The notes beneath the pieces were generated by a model. It was not told where the DNA came from. It made no database searches and saw only the letters and a list, made by a program, of their open reading frames with translations. A stretch of 58,788 nt of DNA from Leptolyngbyaceae cyanobacterium C42_A2020_001 (GTDB taxonomy: Bacteria > Cyanobacteriota > Cyanobacteriia > Leptolyngbyales > Leptolyngbyaceae), in assembly GCA_015272515.1 (NCBI GenBank), contig JACYLN010000100.1, positions 1-58,788 of the forward strand, written 5' to 3'. The translations under genes and the position numbers were made by a program. Positions 16,717 through 29,945 of the stretch are shown one piece after another (the first letter of the stretch is position 1; each line of letters opens with the position of its first letter).

Positions 16717-17289
16717 ATGCGTCAATTGAAATACTACATCGCTTGCACAATCGATAAATTTATCGCCCGTAAAGACGGCTCATTTGACTTCTTCTTGCTG
16801 GAAGGCGATCACGTTGCTGATTTGCTTCAACTCTTTCCAGAGACAATTCCAGCCCATTTCAGGGACAAGTTGGGCATCACTGCCAAAAATCAGGTTTTTG
16901 ATACCGTCGTGATGGGGCGCGGAACCTACGAGGTTGGACTCCACGATGGGATTACCAACCCCTATCCACAGATGGAGCAGTATATTGTTTCTCGTACATT
17001 GGGAAAAAGCCCTGATCCAACGATTGAAGTGGTTTCAACCGATCCTGTGGCACTGGTTAGACAATTGAAGCAACAACCAGGTAAAGATATCTGGCTATGC
17101 GGTGGTGGAAATTTAGCAACAACTCTTTTTCCAGAAATTGACGAAATGATTCTCAAAGTGCATCCGATTCTACTCGGTTCGGGTATTTCACTGTTTTCAG
17201 GTGTAGTTGAGCTAACTTCGTTGGAACTTACTGATAGCAAGATTTACAACAACGGGGTCATGTTGCTGCACTATCGGTTGAAGCATTAA
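16717..17289 (+). CDS. Dihydrofolate-reductase-like (RibD C-terminal domain) protein
   Basis: 190 residues from the ATG at 16717, which has AGGGAAG upstream; the frame is open further but the extra 39 residues are unlike the family. Motifs are YYIACTIDKFIARKDGSFDF, TVVMGRGTYEV, IWLCGGGNLATTLFPEID and VHPILLGSGISLF, typical of RibD_C proteins with NADPH binding. Second such gene in the window, again beside AraC promoter DNA. Confidence 0.8.
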   Translation: MRQLKYYIACTIDKFIARKDGSFDFFLLEGDHVADLLQLFPETIPAHFRDKLGITAKNQVFDTVVMGRGTYEVGLHDGITNPYPQMEQYIVSRTLGKSPDPTIEVVSTDPVALVRQLKQQPGKDIWLCGGGNLATTLFPEIDEMILKVHPILLGSGISLFSGVVELTSLELTDSKIYNNGVMLLHYRLKH

Positions 17290-17549
17290 ATTCTGGGCTG
17301 CGATCGCGCCAAGAGAGAATGTGAAGCATACTCATCCACCAAAAGACGGAGAAATATTAGCTTCACCTCGTTGGGTGAAGTGAAAAGCAGTTGCGATTAC
17401 TATTCTAAGAAAACTCTATCAAATAGAGGAACTATGGTTTTCTACATTCTGAGTCACTGTAGTGATGGGCGCAACAACCACTGGGAGTCAGACCCTGCCG
17501 TAACTAGCCACCTCCAACCCCCTCTTCATTGATGAATTAAGGGTATTCA

Positions 17550-18853
17550 ATGACCAAAGCATTCTATGCCATCTTAGCCAACTCGTTGGTGGCTGCACTG
17601 ACCAACACGTTTGTCTGGTTTGCCGTCACCTTCTGGGTTTTTCTGCAAACTCAATCCGTACTGGCAACCTCAGTGATGGCAGGTGTGTATATTGGAACGG
17701 TTGCCCTCTCTGGGTTTTTTCTTGGCTCGCTGGTCGATCGCTACCGTAAGAAAACGGTGATGTTACTGTCCAGCGCTTGCTCGCTTATTTTATATCTGCT
17801 GGCTCAGATCATTTTTAGTTCTACGTCACCCTCTGTTTTTACCGATGTATCCAGCATTCCGCTGTGGATTTTTATTGTGCTGACTTTGATGGGAGCGATC
17901 GCGGGGAATATCCGTACCATCGCCCTACCAACCCTCGTCACCCTGCTGATTCCTGAAGCAGAGCGAGACAAAGCCAATGGTCTGGTGGGCACCGCCAATG
18001 GGGTGTCATTTCTCATTGCTTCTATCTTCAGCGGATTGGCAATCGGGTTTTTGGGGGTCTATTGGGTGATGGTGTTTGCGATCGCCCTGACGGTTGCCGT
18101 CATCCTGCATCTGGTAATCCTCCCCATTCCCGAACCAACGATTATTCACTCAGAACATCACACCCAACATATCGACATTCGTGGGACGATTCGGGCGATT
18201 GCGCTCGTCCCCGGCTTATTTGGACTGATTTTCTTTAATTGCTTCAATAATTTTCTGGGTGGTGTCTTCATGTCCCTGATGGATGCCTACGGTCTATCCC
18301 TGGTTTCAGTCCAGGTGTGGGGAATTTTGTGGGGAATTTTAAGCCTGGGATTTATTGTGGGTGGCTTGGTTGTTGCTAAACGAGGGTTAGGAAAGAGTCC
18401 ATTACAAACCCTATTTCTGGCAAATATTGTCATGTGGGTGATTGCCGCTGGCTTTACGATTCAAGCCTCGGTTGCATCGTTAGCCATTGGGATGTTCATT
18501 TATCTCTGTCTAATTCCAGTGGTAGAAGCAGCAGAACAAACGATTCTGCAAGCCGTCATTCCATTGGAACGGCAAGGGCGTGTCTTTGGCTTTGCCCAAA
18601 GTATTGAGCAAGCGGCATCACCCCTCACGGCCTTTATGATTGGACCGATCGCCCAGTTCATTTTCATCCCATTTATGACTACAGGGTCAGGCGTAGATCT
18701 GATTGGTGACTGGTTTGGCACTGGAGCCAATCGCGGCATTGCCCTTTTATTTACCCTAACCGGACTCATTGGGTTAATGATGACGTTACTGGCAATGCGA
18801 TCGCACTCCTACCAGAAACTATCTGCAAATTATCAAAAAATGCTGGTTAGCGA

Positions 18854-18857
<4 letters not shown>
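17550..18857 (+). CDS. MFS transporter, probable drug exporter
   Basis: 435 residues with about 12 membrane helices. The cytoplasmic loop after helix 2 reads GSLVDRYRKKTVM, the MFS motif A (G-x3-DRxxRK). The sequence fits the MFS_3-type efflux branch. The stop overlaps the next start (ATGA), so translation is coupled to the acetyltransferase and, in the same way, to the Rph-like enzyme. Export of antibiotics is likely from the context; the compound is unknown. Confidence 0.85.
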
Positions 18858-21978
<3,121 letters not shown>

Positions 21979-21990
21979 CAGGAAGGAGTG

Positions 21991-22195
21991 TTACGTTGGT
22001 GGTTCCTGAATATCCATTCGTTGGATCAATCCATTTTCAAATGTGTAGAGATCTGTACGAATTGAGCAACTAGCACTTTTCCTGCCAAATCACGAACAAC
22101 TTGATGCATATCAATGATGATTTGTTGATCAATTTAATTCAGGTCAAGCCAGACTAAATGATGGGTGTAAGCAAATGAACTGCTTTCCTGCTCCA
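21991..22195 (-). pseudogene. SnoaL/NTF2-like protein remnant
   Basis: The minus strand encodes SSFAYTHHLVWLDLN, an in-frame TAA, then IDQQIIIDMHQVVRDLAGKV. A frameshift later comes TDLYTFENGLIQRMDIQEPP and a stop at 21991. The pieces together form the C-terminal half of a SnoaL-like (NTF2 fold) protein. Two lesions and no start mark it as dead. Confidence 0.5.
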
Positions 22196-22204
22196 GTCAA
22201 ACTT

Positions 22205-23110
22205 TTAACCAGGCTGACGCACTCTCTCCTTACTGTACCGTTTGACCACTAATAAAAATTCGCGTAAAACAGGCGTTATATTGTCTGAACGCCAAGCGAT
22301 CGCCACTTCAACGTGTGGTGTTTCACCCTGCAACGGTTTGTAGGTAACCCCTGATCGCCGTAGATTTTGCAGTGAAGCTGGAACGAATGCAACTCCTATA
22401 TTGGCTGAAACTAATCCAATAATCGTTTGCATTTGCACTGCCTCTTGTACCACTTTGGGACTAAAATTTGCTTGCTGACAAAAACTCACAATTTGATCAT
22501 AAAAACCAGGTCCCAGATGACGTGGAAATAAGATGAACGATTCATTCGCAAGTGAATCGATAGAAATTGTTGTTTCACAGGCAAGGGGATGGGTTTCAGC
22601 AACGGCAACCACCAAGGGTTCTCGCAAAATCTGTTCTAATTCCAAACTGTTCTCTTTAAGTGGTGGATGACAAAACCCAACTTCAATTTGATGATTTTGT
22701 AATGACTCCTCCTGTTGCGTCGTTGTCAATTCCTGCAAGACAAGATTTACATTGGGAAATTGCTGCCGATATTGAGACAGGATCGCGGGCAGAATATCGT
22801 AAACCACGGTACTGGTAAAGCCAATAATCAGCGTTCCCGTTTCACCTCTGCCTGCTCGTTGAGTATCACTAATTGCCTGTTCTACCTGGGTCAGAATTCG
22901 GTAAGTCGCCTGCAAAAACACTTGCCCCGCCTCCGTCAACTGCACCTGTCGTTTCGTGCGACGGTAAAACAGTTCCACACCTAACTCTGCTTCAAGTTGC
23001 TTAATCTGCTGACTGAGCGGCGGTTGAGCAATATGTAACCGCTCCGCAGCCCGATTGAAGTGCAGTTCTTCCGCAACCGCTACAAAGTAACGCAGGTGAC
23101 GCAGTTCCAT
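22205..23110 (-). CDS. LysR-family transcriptional regulator
   Basis: About 301 residues from the ATG ending at 23110 (MELRHLRYFVAVAEELHF). The N-terminal helix-turn-helix is RAAERLHIAQPPLSQQIKQLE, followed by a periplasmic-binding-like inducer domain. The sequence resembles the CbbR/BenM-type group. It is divergent from ilvD, and a dyad with the T-N11-A pattern lies in the 107 bp between them, so it probably controls ilvD and itself. Confidence 0.9.
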   Translation of the reverse strand: MELRHLRYFVAVAEELHFNRAAERLHIAQPPLSQQIKQLEAELGVELFYRRTKRQVQLTEAGQVFLQATYRILTQVEQAISDTQRAGRGETGTLIIGFTSTVVYDILPAILSQYRQQFPNVNLVLQELTTTQQEESLQNHQIEVGFCHPPLKENSLELEQILREPLVVAVAETHPLACETTISIDSLANESFILFPRHLGPGFYDQIVSFCQQANFSPKVVQEAVQMQTIIGLVSANIGVAFVPASLQNLRRSGVTYKPLQGETPHVEVAIAWRSDNITPVLREFLLVVKRYSKERVRQPG

Positions 23111-23138
23111 TTTTAATATGTTTCTCGTCTTAAATCTA

Positions 23139-23155
23139 TCCAATCATATATTGGA
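23139..23155. promoter_or_regulatory. Probable LysR recognition dyad
   Basis: TCCAATCATATATTGGA has arms TCCAAT and ATTGGA with a 5-bp spacer, a T-N11-A type LysR box. It lies in the lysR-ilvD divergent region, 29 bp from the lysR start and 62 bp from the ilvD start. Confidence 0.5.
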
Positions 23156-23217
23156 CATCTCTAAAAACGCTTCCTATACTCCAGGAACAAGCAGAAACGT
23201 TCAGCGAGGACGACACG

Positions 23218-24897
23218 ATGCCAGAGAATTGGAGAAGCCAGAAAATTACTCAGGGACTACAGCGATCGCCCAACCGCGCTCTGTTGCGGGCTGTTGGTTT
23301 CCAGGATGCGGATTTCACCAAGCCCATTGTGGGAGTTGCCAGTGCCCATAGTACGATTACTCCCTGCAACATGGGAATTGCACCGCTGGCAACCGAAGCC
23401 GAAGCCGGAATTCGTGCCGCCGGGGGAATGCCGCAACTGTTTGGCACGATTACGGTGAGCGATGGCATTTCAATGGGAACTGAGGGAATGAAATATTCGC
23501 TGGTGTCTCGTGATGTGATTGCAGACTCGATCGAAACGGCTTGCAATGCTCAAAGCATGGATGGAGTGCTGGCGATCGGAGGCTGTGACAAAAATATGCC
23601 CGGTGCAATGATTGCAATGGCGCGCATGAACATCCCCGCAATTTTTGTCTATGGGGGCACCATCAAGCCAGGACATCTGAACGGGCAGGATTTAACCTTA
23701 GTCAGTTCCTTTGAGGCGGTTGGGCAATACAGCGCAGGCAGAATGGATGAAGCGATGCTCTATGCGGTAGAACGCAATGCCTGTCCGGGAGCAGGTTCCT
23801 GTGGTGGAATGTACACCGCAAATACGATGGCGGCAGCATTTGAAGCCATGGGGATGAGCTTGATGGATTCGTCCACGATGTCCACTATTGACCCAGAAAA
23901 AGCAGAAAACACAACACTGGCAGGGAAGGTTTTGGTAGAGGCGATTCGCAAACAGATTTTGCCGCGAGATATTATTACGCGGAAATCAATCGAGAACGCT
24001 GTTGCGGTAGTGATGGCCGTGGGTGGCTCCACCAATGCGGTGTTGCATTTTTTAGCGATCGCCCATGCTGCCGAAGTGCCATTTACGATTGATGATTTTG
24101 AAGTCATTCGCGAACGAGTTCCAGTGCTGTGCGATCTCAAACCATCGGGTCGTTATGTCGCAACTGACCTCCATGCCGCAGGAGGCATTCCCCAGGTGAT
24201 GAAGATGCTGCTGGCCCAAGGTTTGCTGCACGGTGATTGTTTGACCATCACAGGAGACACGATCGCGGAACGACTGAAAGATATTCCCGAAGCCCCACCT
24301 GTGAACCAGGATATCATTCGTCCCTGGGAGAATCCCATCTATGCTCAGGGGCATCTGGCAATTCTTAAAGGGAATCTGGCAATAGAAGGAGCGGTTGCCA
24401 AGCTAACGGGAGTTAAACAGTCGAGCATGACTGGCCCCGCGCGGGTTTTTGACTCGGAAGAAGATTGTCTGGATGCGATTCTTGCAGGCAGGATTAACGC
24501 TGGTGATGTTATTGTCATTCGCTATGAAGGCCCCAAAGGTGGACCCGGAATGCGAGAAATGCTGGCTCCCACGTCAGCAATTATTGGGGCAGGTCTCGGT
24601 GATGCTGTGGGATTGATTACCGATGGACGCTTTTCCGGTGGCACCTATGGCATGGTGGTCGGTCATGTTGCGCCTGAAGCCTTTGTGGGTGGAACGATCG
24701 CCCTCGTTCAGGAAGGCGACCAAATTACCATTGATGCTCTAGCGCGATCGCTCCACCTGCACGTGTCAGAGGCAGAACTCGAACAGCGCCGCGCGACCTG
24801 GCAACCCCCTTTGCCACGTTACACAAGGGGCGTGCTGGCGAAGTATGCCAAACTGGTCTCAACCAGTAGTCTGGGGGCAGTGACCGATCTGGATTAA
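23218..24897 (+). CDS. ilvD: Dihydroxy-acid dehydratase
   Basis: 559 residues, normal for the family. The iron-sulfur cysteines are in [11 protein letters not shown] and [15 protein letters not shown]; further conserved blocks are [22 protein letters not shown] and GHVAPEA. It converts dihydroxyisovalerate and dihydroxymethylvalerate into the keto acids of valine and isoleucine synthesis. It is alone on the plus strand, divergent from lysR. Sugar-acid dehydratases of the same superfamily are the alternative, less likely at this length. Confidence 0.92.
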   Translation: MPENWRSQKITQGLQRSPNRALLRAVGFQDADFTKPIVGVASAHSTITPCNMGIAPLATEAEAGIRAAGGMPQLFGTITVSDGISMGTEGMKYSLVSRDVIADSIETACNAQSMDGVLAIGGCDKNMPGAMIAMARMNIPAIFVYGGTIKPGHLNGQDLTLVSSFEAVGQYSAGRMDEAMLYAVERNACPGAGSCGGMYTANTMAAAFEAMGMSLMDSSTMSTIDPEKAENTTLAGKVLVEAIRKQILPRDIITRKSIENAVAVVMAVGGSTNAVLHFLAIAHAAEVPFTIDDFEVIRERVPVLCDLKPSGRYVATDLHAAGGIPQVMKMLLAQGLLHGDCLTITGDTIAERLKDIPEAPPVNQDIIRPWENPIYAQGHLAILKGNLAIEGAVAKLTGVKQSSMTGPARVFDSEEDCLDAILAGRINAGDVIVIRYEGPKGGPGMREMLAPTSAIIGAGLGDAVGLITDGRFSGGTYGMVVGHVAPEAFVGGTIALVQEGDQITIDALARSLHLHVSEAELEQRRATWQPPLPRYTRGVLAKYAKLVSTSSLGAVTDLD

Positions 24898-24921
24898 TCC
24901 ATTGTTGGCGGAAACTGAAAC

Positions 24922-25881
24922 TTACGGTTCACCTCGGTTCTCCACGCGAGACCCTCGCGCTAGATATTGATTGCTGAACAGCATAGGCAGTGGATCACCG
25001 TCAAAGGCCATTGGGCTGCTACCAGGACGCTGTGCGTTGATATGAAGGTGGGGTTCTCCGCTATTGCCTGAATTGCCGACCTCAGCCAGTTGTTGCCCGA
25101 CCGAGACGCGATCGCCTGCCGTGACCTTTACACTCCCCTGCTTCAGGTGCGCCATAAACACAACCACCTGATTCTGTTCACACTGCATCAACACAAAGTT
25201 GCCCCGTTCGTTTTTCTCATCCAGTGCAGGCGGAGACATATCGGGCATCATGTTCACTGATTGCAGCGCAACACCGGGGCAAGGAGCATAAACCGGATCA
25301 CCAAAGATGGCATATTGGGTTGGATCGCTCGGCTGCAATCCAGAGGCATGAGTCCCGACGAAGTTGAGCTTCACGATGTCGAGGGCGTACATCGTCCCTC
25401 GCAATTCCTGAAAACGTTTGCTTCTGACCAGATCGAGGTGGGCGTTGAGGACTTCCTTGCTGCCTCCGTTGGCAATGTAATAAGTCCCGTTTCTGAGCGG
25501 AAACTCAAGGGAAACAGGGCTGATCGGCGGCAGTAGATGACCTGTCCAGATATGCAGTGCCAGCGCCCAGAAAAGACCCGCAATCGCGCCACAAAATCCA
25601 ACCTTTGCCCATCCCCATCCGCTGCGTTGGGGAAAGCGAGGCTGTCTTCTTGCTGGCTGGAATGTTGCAATCACCAGAACCAGCCAAATGACCAGATAGA
25701 GGTAGGGTATCCACCAGGGAACGACCATCCACAGTCCCGCCAGCGCAATCGCCACCAGATACCCCAGAATCAATAAGGTTTTGAGGAGCCAGCCAATTTG
25801 ACTCCTCGAAGGCGATGCCCCCTGCCAAACCATTAGAGCCAGGGGAATCAGCAGTTGGAGAATGACAAGCGTAATATCCAT
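24922..25881 (-). CDS. Membrane-anchored M23 (LytM-type) peptidase
   Basis: 319 residues. The N-terminal 115 residues contain four membrane segments; the remainder is an extracytoplasmic M23 domain. VVVFMAHLKQGSVKV and GNSGNSGEPHLHINAQ carry the H-x-H zinc and catalytic histidines, and YALDI the acidic position. VTAGDRVSVGQQLAEVGNSG is the M23 core strand. M23 enzymes cut peptidoglycan cross-bridges. The gene is 6 bp downstream of a second membrane-protein gene, forming an operon. Confidence 0.8.
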   Translation of the reverse strand: MDITLVILQLLIPLALMVWQGASPSRSQIGWLLKTLLILGYLVAIALAGLWMVVPWWIPYLYLVIWLVLVIATFQPARRQPRFPQRSGWGWAKVGFCGAIAGLFWALALHIWTGHLLPPISPVSLEFPLRNGTYYIANGGSKEVLNAHLDLVRSKRFQELRGTMYALDIVKLNFVGTHASGLQPSDPTQYAIFGDPVYAPCPGVALQSVNMMPDMSPPALDEKNERGNFVLMQCEQNQVVVFMAHLKQGSVKVTAGDRVSVGQQLAEVGNSGNSGEPHLHINAQRPGSSPMAFDGDPLPMLFSNQYLARGSRVENRGEP

Positions 25882-25887
25882 TGGACG

Positions 25888-26304
25888 CTATGCAGGTTGG
25901 TTTTGATTGGGCAAGACACCCCGCAGCTTGGCAGCAATTGCTGGGGCAACCAGAAGCAGCAATAAACCAAACGCCATCAACCCCCCTTGGGAAAGGTTGT
26001 AGTCCGCAGCGATACGGTTCCAGGAGTAACCGAGAATCAACCGTCCAAGACCGATCTCGAACCCAAGCGTAAGCACCAGCCAGAGCAATCCGACTTGTAG
26101 CAACTCCAGGATGCGTGAGGGATGAAGCCAGGGGATGAACAGGGTGGCGATCGTCAGGATGAGAATTGAGCCGCTGACAAACCCGACCTGATGAGCGCGG
26201 ACATCGCCAAGTGCAGGAACCAGCCACAGTTCACGAATGGTGCCATTCAAACTTTCGGCAACGATAAATAGCAGCCAGATGGCAAATGCTCTGAGAAAAA
26301 TCAT
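25888..26304 (-). CDS. Membrane protein of unknown function
   Basis: 138 residues with three or four hydrophobic helices (FLRAFAIWLLFIVAESLNG; VSGSILILTIATLFIPWL; LLQVGLLWLVLTLGFEIGLG; GLMAFGLLLLLVAPAI). GGAGGG precedes the ATG. It is cotranscribed with the M23 peptidase and divergent from the CPBP gene. No family recognised. Confidence 0.6.
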   Translation of the reverse strand: MIFLRAFAIWLLFIVAESLNGTIRELWLVPALGDVRAHQVGFVSGSILILTIATLFIPWLHPSRILELLQVGLLWLVLTLGFEIGLGRLILGYSWNRIAADYNLSQGGLMAFGLLLLLVAPAIAAKLRGVLPNQNQPA

Positions 26305-26455
26305 TGATTCCCTCCTCAGCCAGTATCACTGATCCTTATCTCCATGCTAATCCTCAAAGTTGAGGACGAGTTGAGCATCGAGGTAGCCTGATGAAAAGCC
26401 GCTTCTCCTGGGGACAATCTCTCTTTCTCTACTGCGCGATCGCCTATGCCTGGTC

Positions 26456-27199
26456 ATGTGCTGGGGGTTGTCAACGCTGCTGCGGGAACAGGCAAACTTG
26501 TTCCCTGTGCTGATAGGAGCGATCGGCACCTTTGGACCCTTTGTCGCGGCCACGCTGATCACAGGATGGCGGTCTGGTTCGTCGGGGGTGCAGGCACTAC
26601 TGGCTAAGGGTTTACGCTGGCGATTAGGCTGGCGGGGCCATGGGGTGGTTCTCGGCTTACCGCCAGTGATACTGCTTCTGGCGCTGGTGCTCCACCGCGC
26701 GATCGGGGGAACGGTTCCAGCTTTTTTTGTGGTCAACCACTGGGTGCTGTTGCCCTTGAGTTTTGCAATCAATCTTGCGCTGGGTGGCGCTTTAGGGGAG
26801 GAGTTTGGCTGGCGAGGGTTTCTGCTGCCGCTGTTGCAGTCCCGTCTCAGCGCGTTATTGGCAAGTATGGTAATCGGCGTCATCTGGGCTTTCTGGTATC
26901 TCCCTCTGTTCCTCATTCCCGGTCAACTTCAGCAGCACCTACCGTTTGGACTCTATGTTCTCAACACGATCGCCCTTTCAATCCTCTTCACCTGGACGTA
27001 CAACAGCACGGGCGGCAGCGTTTTCAGCGCAATCCTGCTGCACACCTCAGTTGATTACTGGTCGGGGGTGATTCCTGTATTGCCTCACGCAGCTGGAAGC
27101 GTGCAGCCGTTTGCGATCGCAGTTCTCCTCATCTGGGTCGTCGCTCTATCTCTTGTTGGGCAAGTAGACGCGAGGAGTGTAACGAAAGGGTATCACTAA
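26456..27199 (+). CDS. CPBP (Abi) intramembrane protease-like protein, probably frameshifted at its N-terminus
   Basis: The open part gives 247 residues with about seven membrane helices. The CPBP motif 1 is intact (GEEFGWRGFLL, EE-x3-R). In motif 2 the usual His is Tyr (WAFWYLPLF), and motif 3 reads HTSVDYW where Asn is usual, so catalysis is doubtful. A better start is the ATG at 26391 behind GAGG, which encodes MKSRFSWGQSLFLYCAIAYA; its frame joins this one only if one base is added near 26455. Either the protein starts at 26456 or the gene is broken. Confidence 0.6.
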   Translation: MCWGLSTLLREQANLFPVLIGAIGTFGPFVAATLITGWRSGSSGVQALLAKGLRWRLGWRGHGVVLGLPPVILLLALVLHRAIGGTVPAFFVVNHWVLLPLSFAINLALGGALGEEFGWRGFLLPLLQSRLSALLASMVIGVIWAFWYLPLFLIPGQLQQHLPFGLYVLNTIALSILFTWTYNSTGGSVFSAILLHTSVDYWSGVIPVLPHAAGSVQPFAIAVLLIWVVALSLVGQVDARSVTKGYH

Positions 27200-27291
27200 A
27201 AAAGCTCGTAATGAGAGCAGGGCTTAGATCAGCAGTTCGCTCACTGCTGAGGAGACTGCTGCTACGGTAGTCTTTGCTCAACTACAAATGG

Positions 27292-28083
27292 TTAGTAAGT
27301 TTTGAGTTTGGATCTTGCAACTAAACTTTCAAACTGTAAACAGACGGCTTTTGCTACGGCTGAATCTGTCAAAAGAATTCCTGCCTCAATGTTGCGCTCG
27401 TGAGCGGCTTCCGTGAAGTTGGCAGACGTGATAAATACCTTCTCCTCGTCTATCACAACGCACTTGGCGTGGAGACAGGCTTTCAGCTCAGTGCCCACTG
27501 CTAGCGACCTGGGGTCATAAAACACCTCTGGTAAGCGATTCCCAGTCCAGATTTCATTGCGAAAAGTCTCTGCAAATCGTCGTAGTAAAGTCGTCTCTGG
27601 TTCGTCATTTCCGTAGGGACGCTGAATGTTCAGAAACATTTGAACCCGTAATCCTGGATCAGCATCCATCCGCTTTGCCAGTCCCTCAAACAAATTGCGT
27701 GCCTTCTCGCCCCGGTCGATAGCGAAGCTAGAGATTAACACGCTGCGTTTTGCCGTGTTGAATAATTCACGAACAACAACCGCTGTATCGCGGCTCTCGG
27801 AGCCACTCACTTCCTGTCCGGTCCAAACCAATTCAACGCGATCGCGCACCTGCTGGGTTGTCGCCCGCTCTGCTGCCAGCAAATTCAAAGTATAGGCAAT
27901 GTGGGATACTGTTGCTCCCCCTGCATTCAAACGGTTCAACTCGTCTACAACATCCCGGCAGAATCCTTTGGGTACGAAGCTTTCAAGTGTAGGAACTGAG
28001 TAGGGCGGGCTTAATCTTCCAGTATCCAGTGCGGCAGCAAGCCCAAGCAGCGCGGGACGGCTCAGTTTCAGAAAGGGCGACAT
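27292..28083 (-). CDS. drmC: DISARM protein DrmC, phospholipase-D-fold nuclease
   Basis: 263 residues. The PLD catalytic motif is HAKCVVIDEEKVFITSANF (HxK-x4-D-x6-S-x-N) in the C-terminal third; SVLISSFAIDRG is the first half-site region. DrmC is the last gene of DISARM loci and, in the published Bacillus system, is not essential for defence. Its ATG overlaps the drmB stop by one base (TAATG), so translation is coupled. Order and orientation downstream of drmB support the call. Confidence 0.85.
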   Translation of the reverse strand: MSPFLKLSRPALLGLAAALDTGRLSPPYSVPTLESFVPKGFCRDVVDELNRLNAGGATVSHIAYTLNLLAAERATTQQVRDRVELVWTGQEVSGSESRDTAVVVRELFNTAKRSVLISSFAIDRGEKARNLFEGLAKRMDADPGLRVQMFLNIQRPYGNDEPETTLLRRFAETFRNEIWTGNRLPEVFYDPRSLAVGTELKACLHAKCVVIDEEKVFITSANFTEAAHERNIEAGILLTDSAVAKAVCLQFESLVARSKLKTY

Positions 28084-29945
28084 TATAGCCCTCCAACCTC
28101 AAAGAATTCCGCACCCAAGCCTTCAACCGTATCTGTAACCAGTGCCCGATCGAGGAACTCGTTGCGGCGTTCGCAGGAAGGTTCTGCAATAAGCAGGCAA
28201 CCATGACAGGCAGCTCCATGCAAAAAGCGGTTTTCCTGCTGGTTATTGGGCTGATGCTGAGCACACACTGGGTCGTTTGAGCAAAGCTTACCCATCTCCA
28301 GGGCATTCATCAGGTGGTATTCAATTCGCTTGCCGACCTGCACCAAACCGCCGAGCGTCCCTTCAGACCCGGAAGTTCCTGTGTAAAGGAGAATGCCATA
28401 GCCTGCCTCTCCCGTGTAGATTCTTTCTCGAATGGCACTGGCGGCATAACCGCATTCAAGAGAGACAGCAGTTATGAGCAGATGTGATAACGAGTGCAAC
28501 ATGACGTAGGGTAAGCCGAGAAACTTTACTTTGTCTGGATCGATGCCACGCTGACTGCGCCACTCGTCAAAGCCTTTGTACAGGCTGCGCCCCCGGTTTT
28601 GAACAGCATCTCGTTTCAACCAGTTTTCGATCGCCTCTTTCTTGAATGAGATGAAGATGCCTTCACCTCTGTTTTCAATTGCCGGAACCCAGGTTGGTTC
28701 AATATCAAGTGCAGCAGGTTGAACTGGGAGTGAGAGTTCACCGTCAACGTCGGGCATGACAGCTTCAAAGCGGGTGAATCCGATTTGGGCGATGACCTCT
28801 CGTAGACGATGAACCAGGACAATGCGATCGATTTTTGAGGATAGGAGAGGATGAAGACTTTCCAACTTACGGGTACGAGCATAGAAGTCACCCTCTGGCA
28901 CGTCTTCGCCAACCTCGTCAGGTTGGGAAAGCAGAGTTTCAATTTCAACCTGCTTGATGCTTTTTGGTTTGTCGAATGAACCACTTTGACGACGTTTAAC
29001 TTCTGCCCAAACTGCATCATCACTAAAACCTTCGAGGGCAAGCATTACTTTTTCGTTCTTCCTGCGGTAGAACTTAATATCATCAATGCCCTCAGAGCCT
29101 TTGAGAAAATCCTCATAGACCAAATCAACTACTTTCCGTATCGCTTCGTCCGAATCTGGAAGTGAAATAACACTCAGTGTTTGAGCAAAGTAAGCATTGC
29201 TGGCAGACCGCACTAGCAAGCGGTTGTATTCTGGCTTCCCGGTTACTTGAGAAACACAGGTTTCTTTTGCCGCAGGTCCAAGCCAGGGGCGATGGCCTTC
29301 ACAGGAACCTAGCACTTTGCCATTGGGGACAGTGGCATCGGAAAGTGGACGACGTGCTTTACAAGTTTCGCATCGAACGAAAATGTCAACGAAGTCGTTG
29401 CCTGAACCACCCTCATCGAGCCAGAGTTGCCCCCGACAGTTTCTATTTGGGCTATCAGTATGGACGAAACGATACCAGTCAATATCGCTGATATGCCCAT
29501 TCACACAGGCTTGTACAAATCGCACCGGCACGACGGGCACTTTCTTCCGCTCTAGGGTCAGATACTTCCCTTTAACTAGGCTGCCCCAAGGCAAAAGCGG
29601 ACGAGTTCGGTATCTACGCTTGTCGGGAGTTTCCCAGGTCTCTTCCATCTGCGCCAGAAACCAGATCGGGAAGACAAAGGAAGTAATGCCACTGCGGGCT
29701 GATTTTGGGTCTTGTTCATCTACTGGAGGCGCATACATGGCAATCTGCTTCACGCCTAGTAACTCGCTGACTCGACCTGCCAGCCGATCTTCGTAAATTC
29801 GGCGGCGATCGCCCTTCCAGTGATTTAGTCCTCCAATGAGAACGGAATGATTCGGCAAATCCACCATTGATCCAGGACCGAAGGTGGAGATGATCTGGCT
29901 TTGACGGATTTCTCCAGCAGCAGGGCGCTTAGTCTTCGCTTTCAT
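28083..29945 (-). CDS. drmB: DISARM protein DrmB (DUF1998)
   Basis: 620 residues with the DUF1998 C-terminal region: YVMLHSLSHLLITAVSLECGY, GYGILLYTGTSGSEGTLGGL and a Cys cluster (CSNDPVCAQH, HGAACHGCLLIAEPSCE) probably binding zinc. In DISARM, DrmB forms a complex with the helicase DrmA that loads on phage DNA. The start follows the drmA stop codon without a gap. The domain also occurs as an extension of other helicases; here it is a separate protein as in all DISARM loci. Confidence 0.9.
   Translation of the reverse strand: MKAKTKRPAAGEIRQSQIISTFGPGSMVDLPNHSVLIGGLNHWKGDRRRIYEDRLAGRVSELLGVKQIAMYAPPVDEQDPKSARSGITSFVFPIWFLAQMEETWETPDKRRYRTRPLLPWGSLVKGKYLTLERKKVPVVPVRFVQACVNGHISDIDWYRFVHTDSPNRNCRGQLWLDEGGSGNDFVDIFVRCETCKARRPLSDATVPNGKVLGSCEGHRPWLGPAAKETCVSQVTGKPEYNRLLVRSASNAYFAQTLSVISLPDSDEAIRKVVDLVYEDFLKGSEGIDDIKFYRRKNEKVMLALEGFSDDAVWAEVKRRQSGSFDKPKSIKQVEIETLLSQPDEVGEDVPEGDFYARTRKLESLHPLLSSKIDRIVLVHRLREVIAQIGFTRFEAVMPDVDGELSLPVQPAALDIEPTWVPAIENRGEGIFISFKKEAIENWLKRDAVQNRGRSLYKGFDEWRSQRGIDPDKVKFLGLPYVMLHSLSHLLITAVSLECGYAASAIRERIYTGEAGYGILLYTGTSGSEGTLGGLVQVGKRIEYHLMNALEMGKLCSNDPVCAQHQPNNQQENRFLHGAACHGCLLIAEPSCERRNEFLDRALVTDTVEGLGAEFFEVGGL

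Noticed and set aside
24052-24354. Minus-strand frames opposite ilvD
   Set aside because: Shadows of the conserved ilvD frame.
27200-27291. Terminator between CPBP and drmC
   Set aside because: No stable stem followed by a T-run on either strand.
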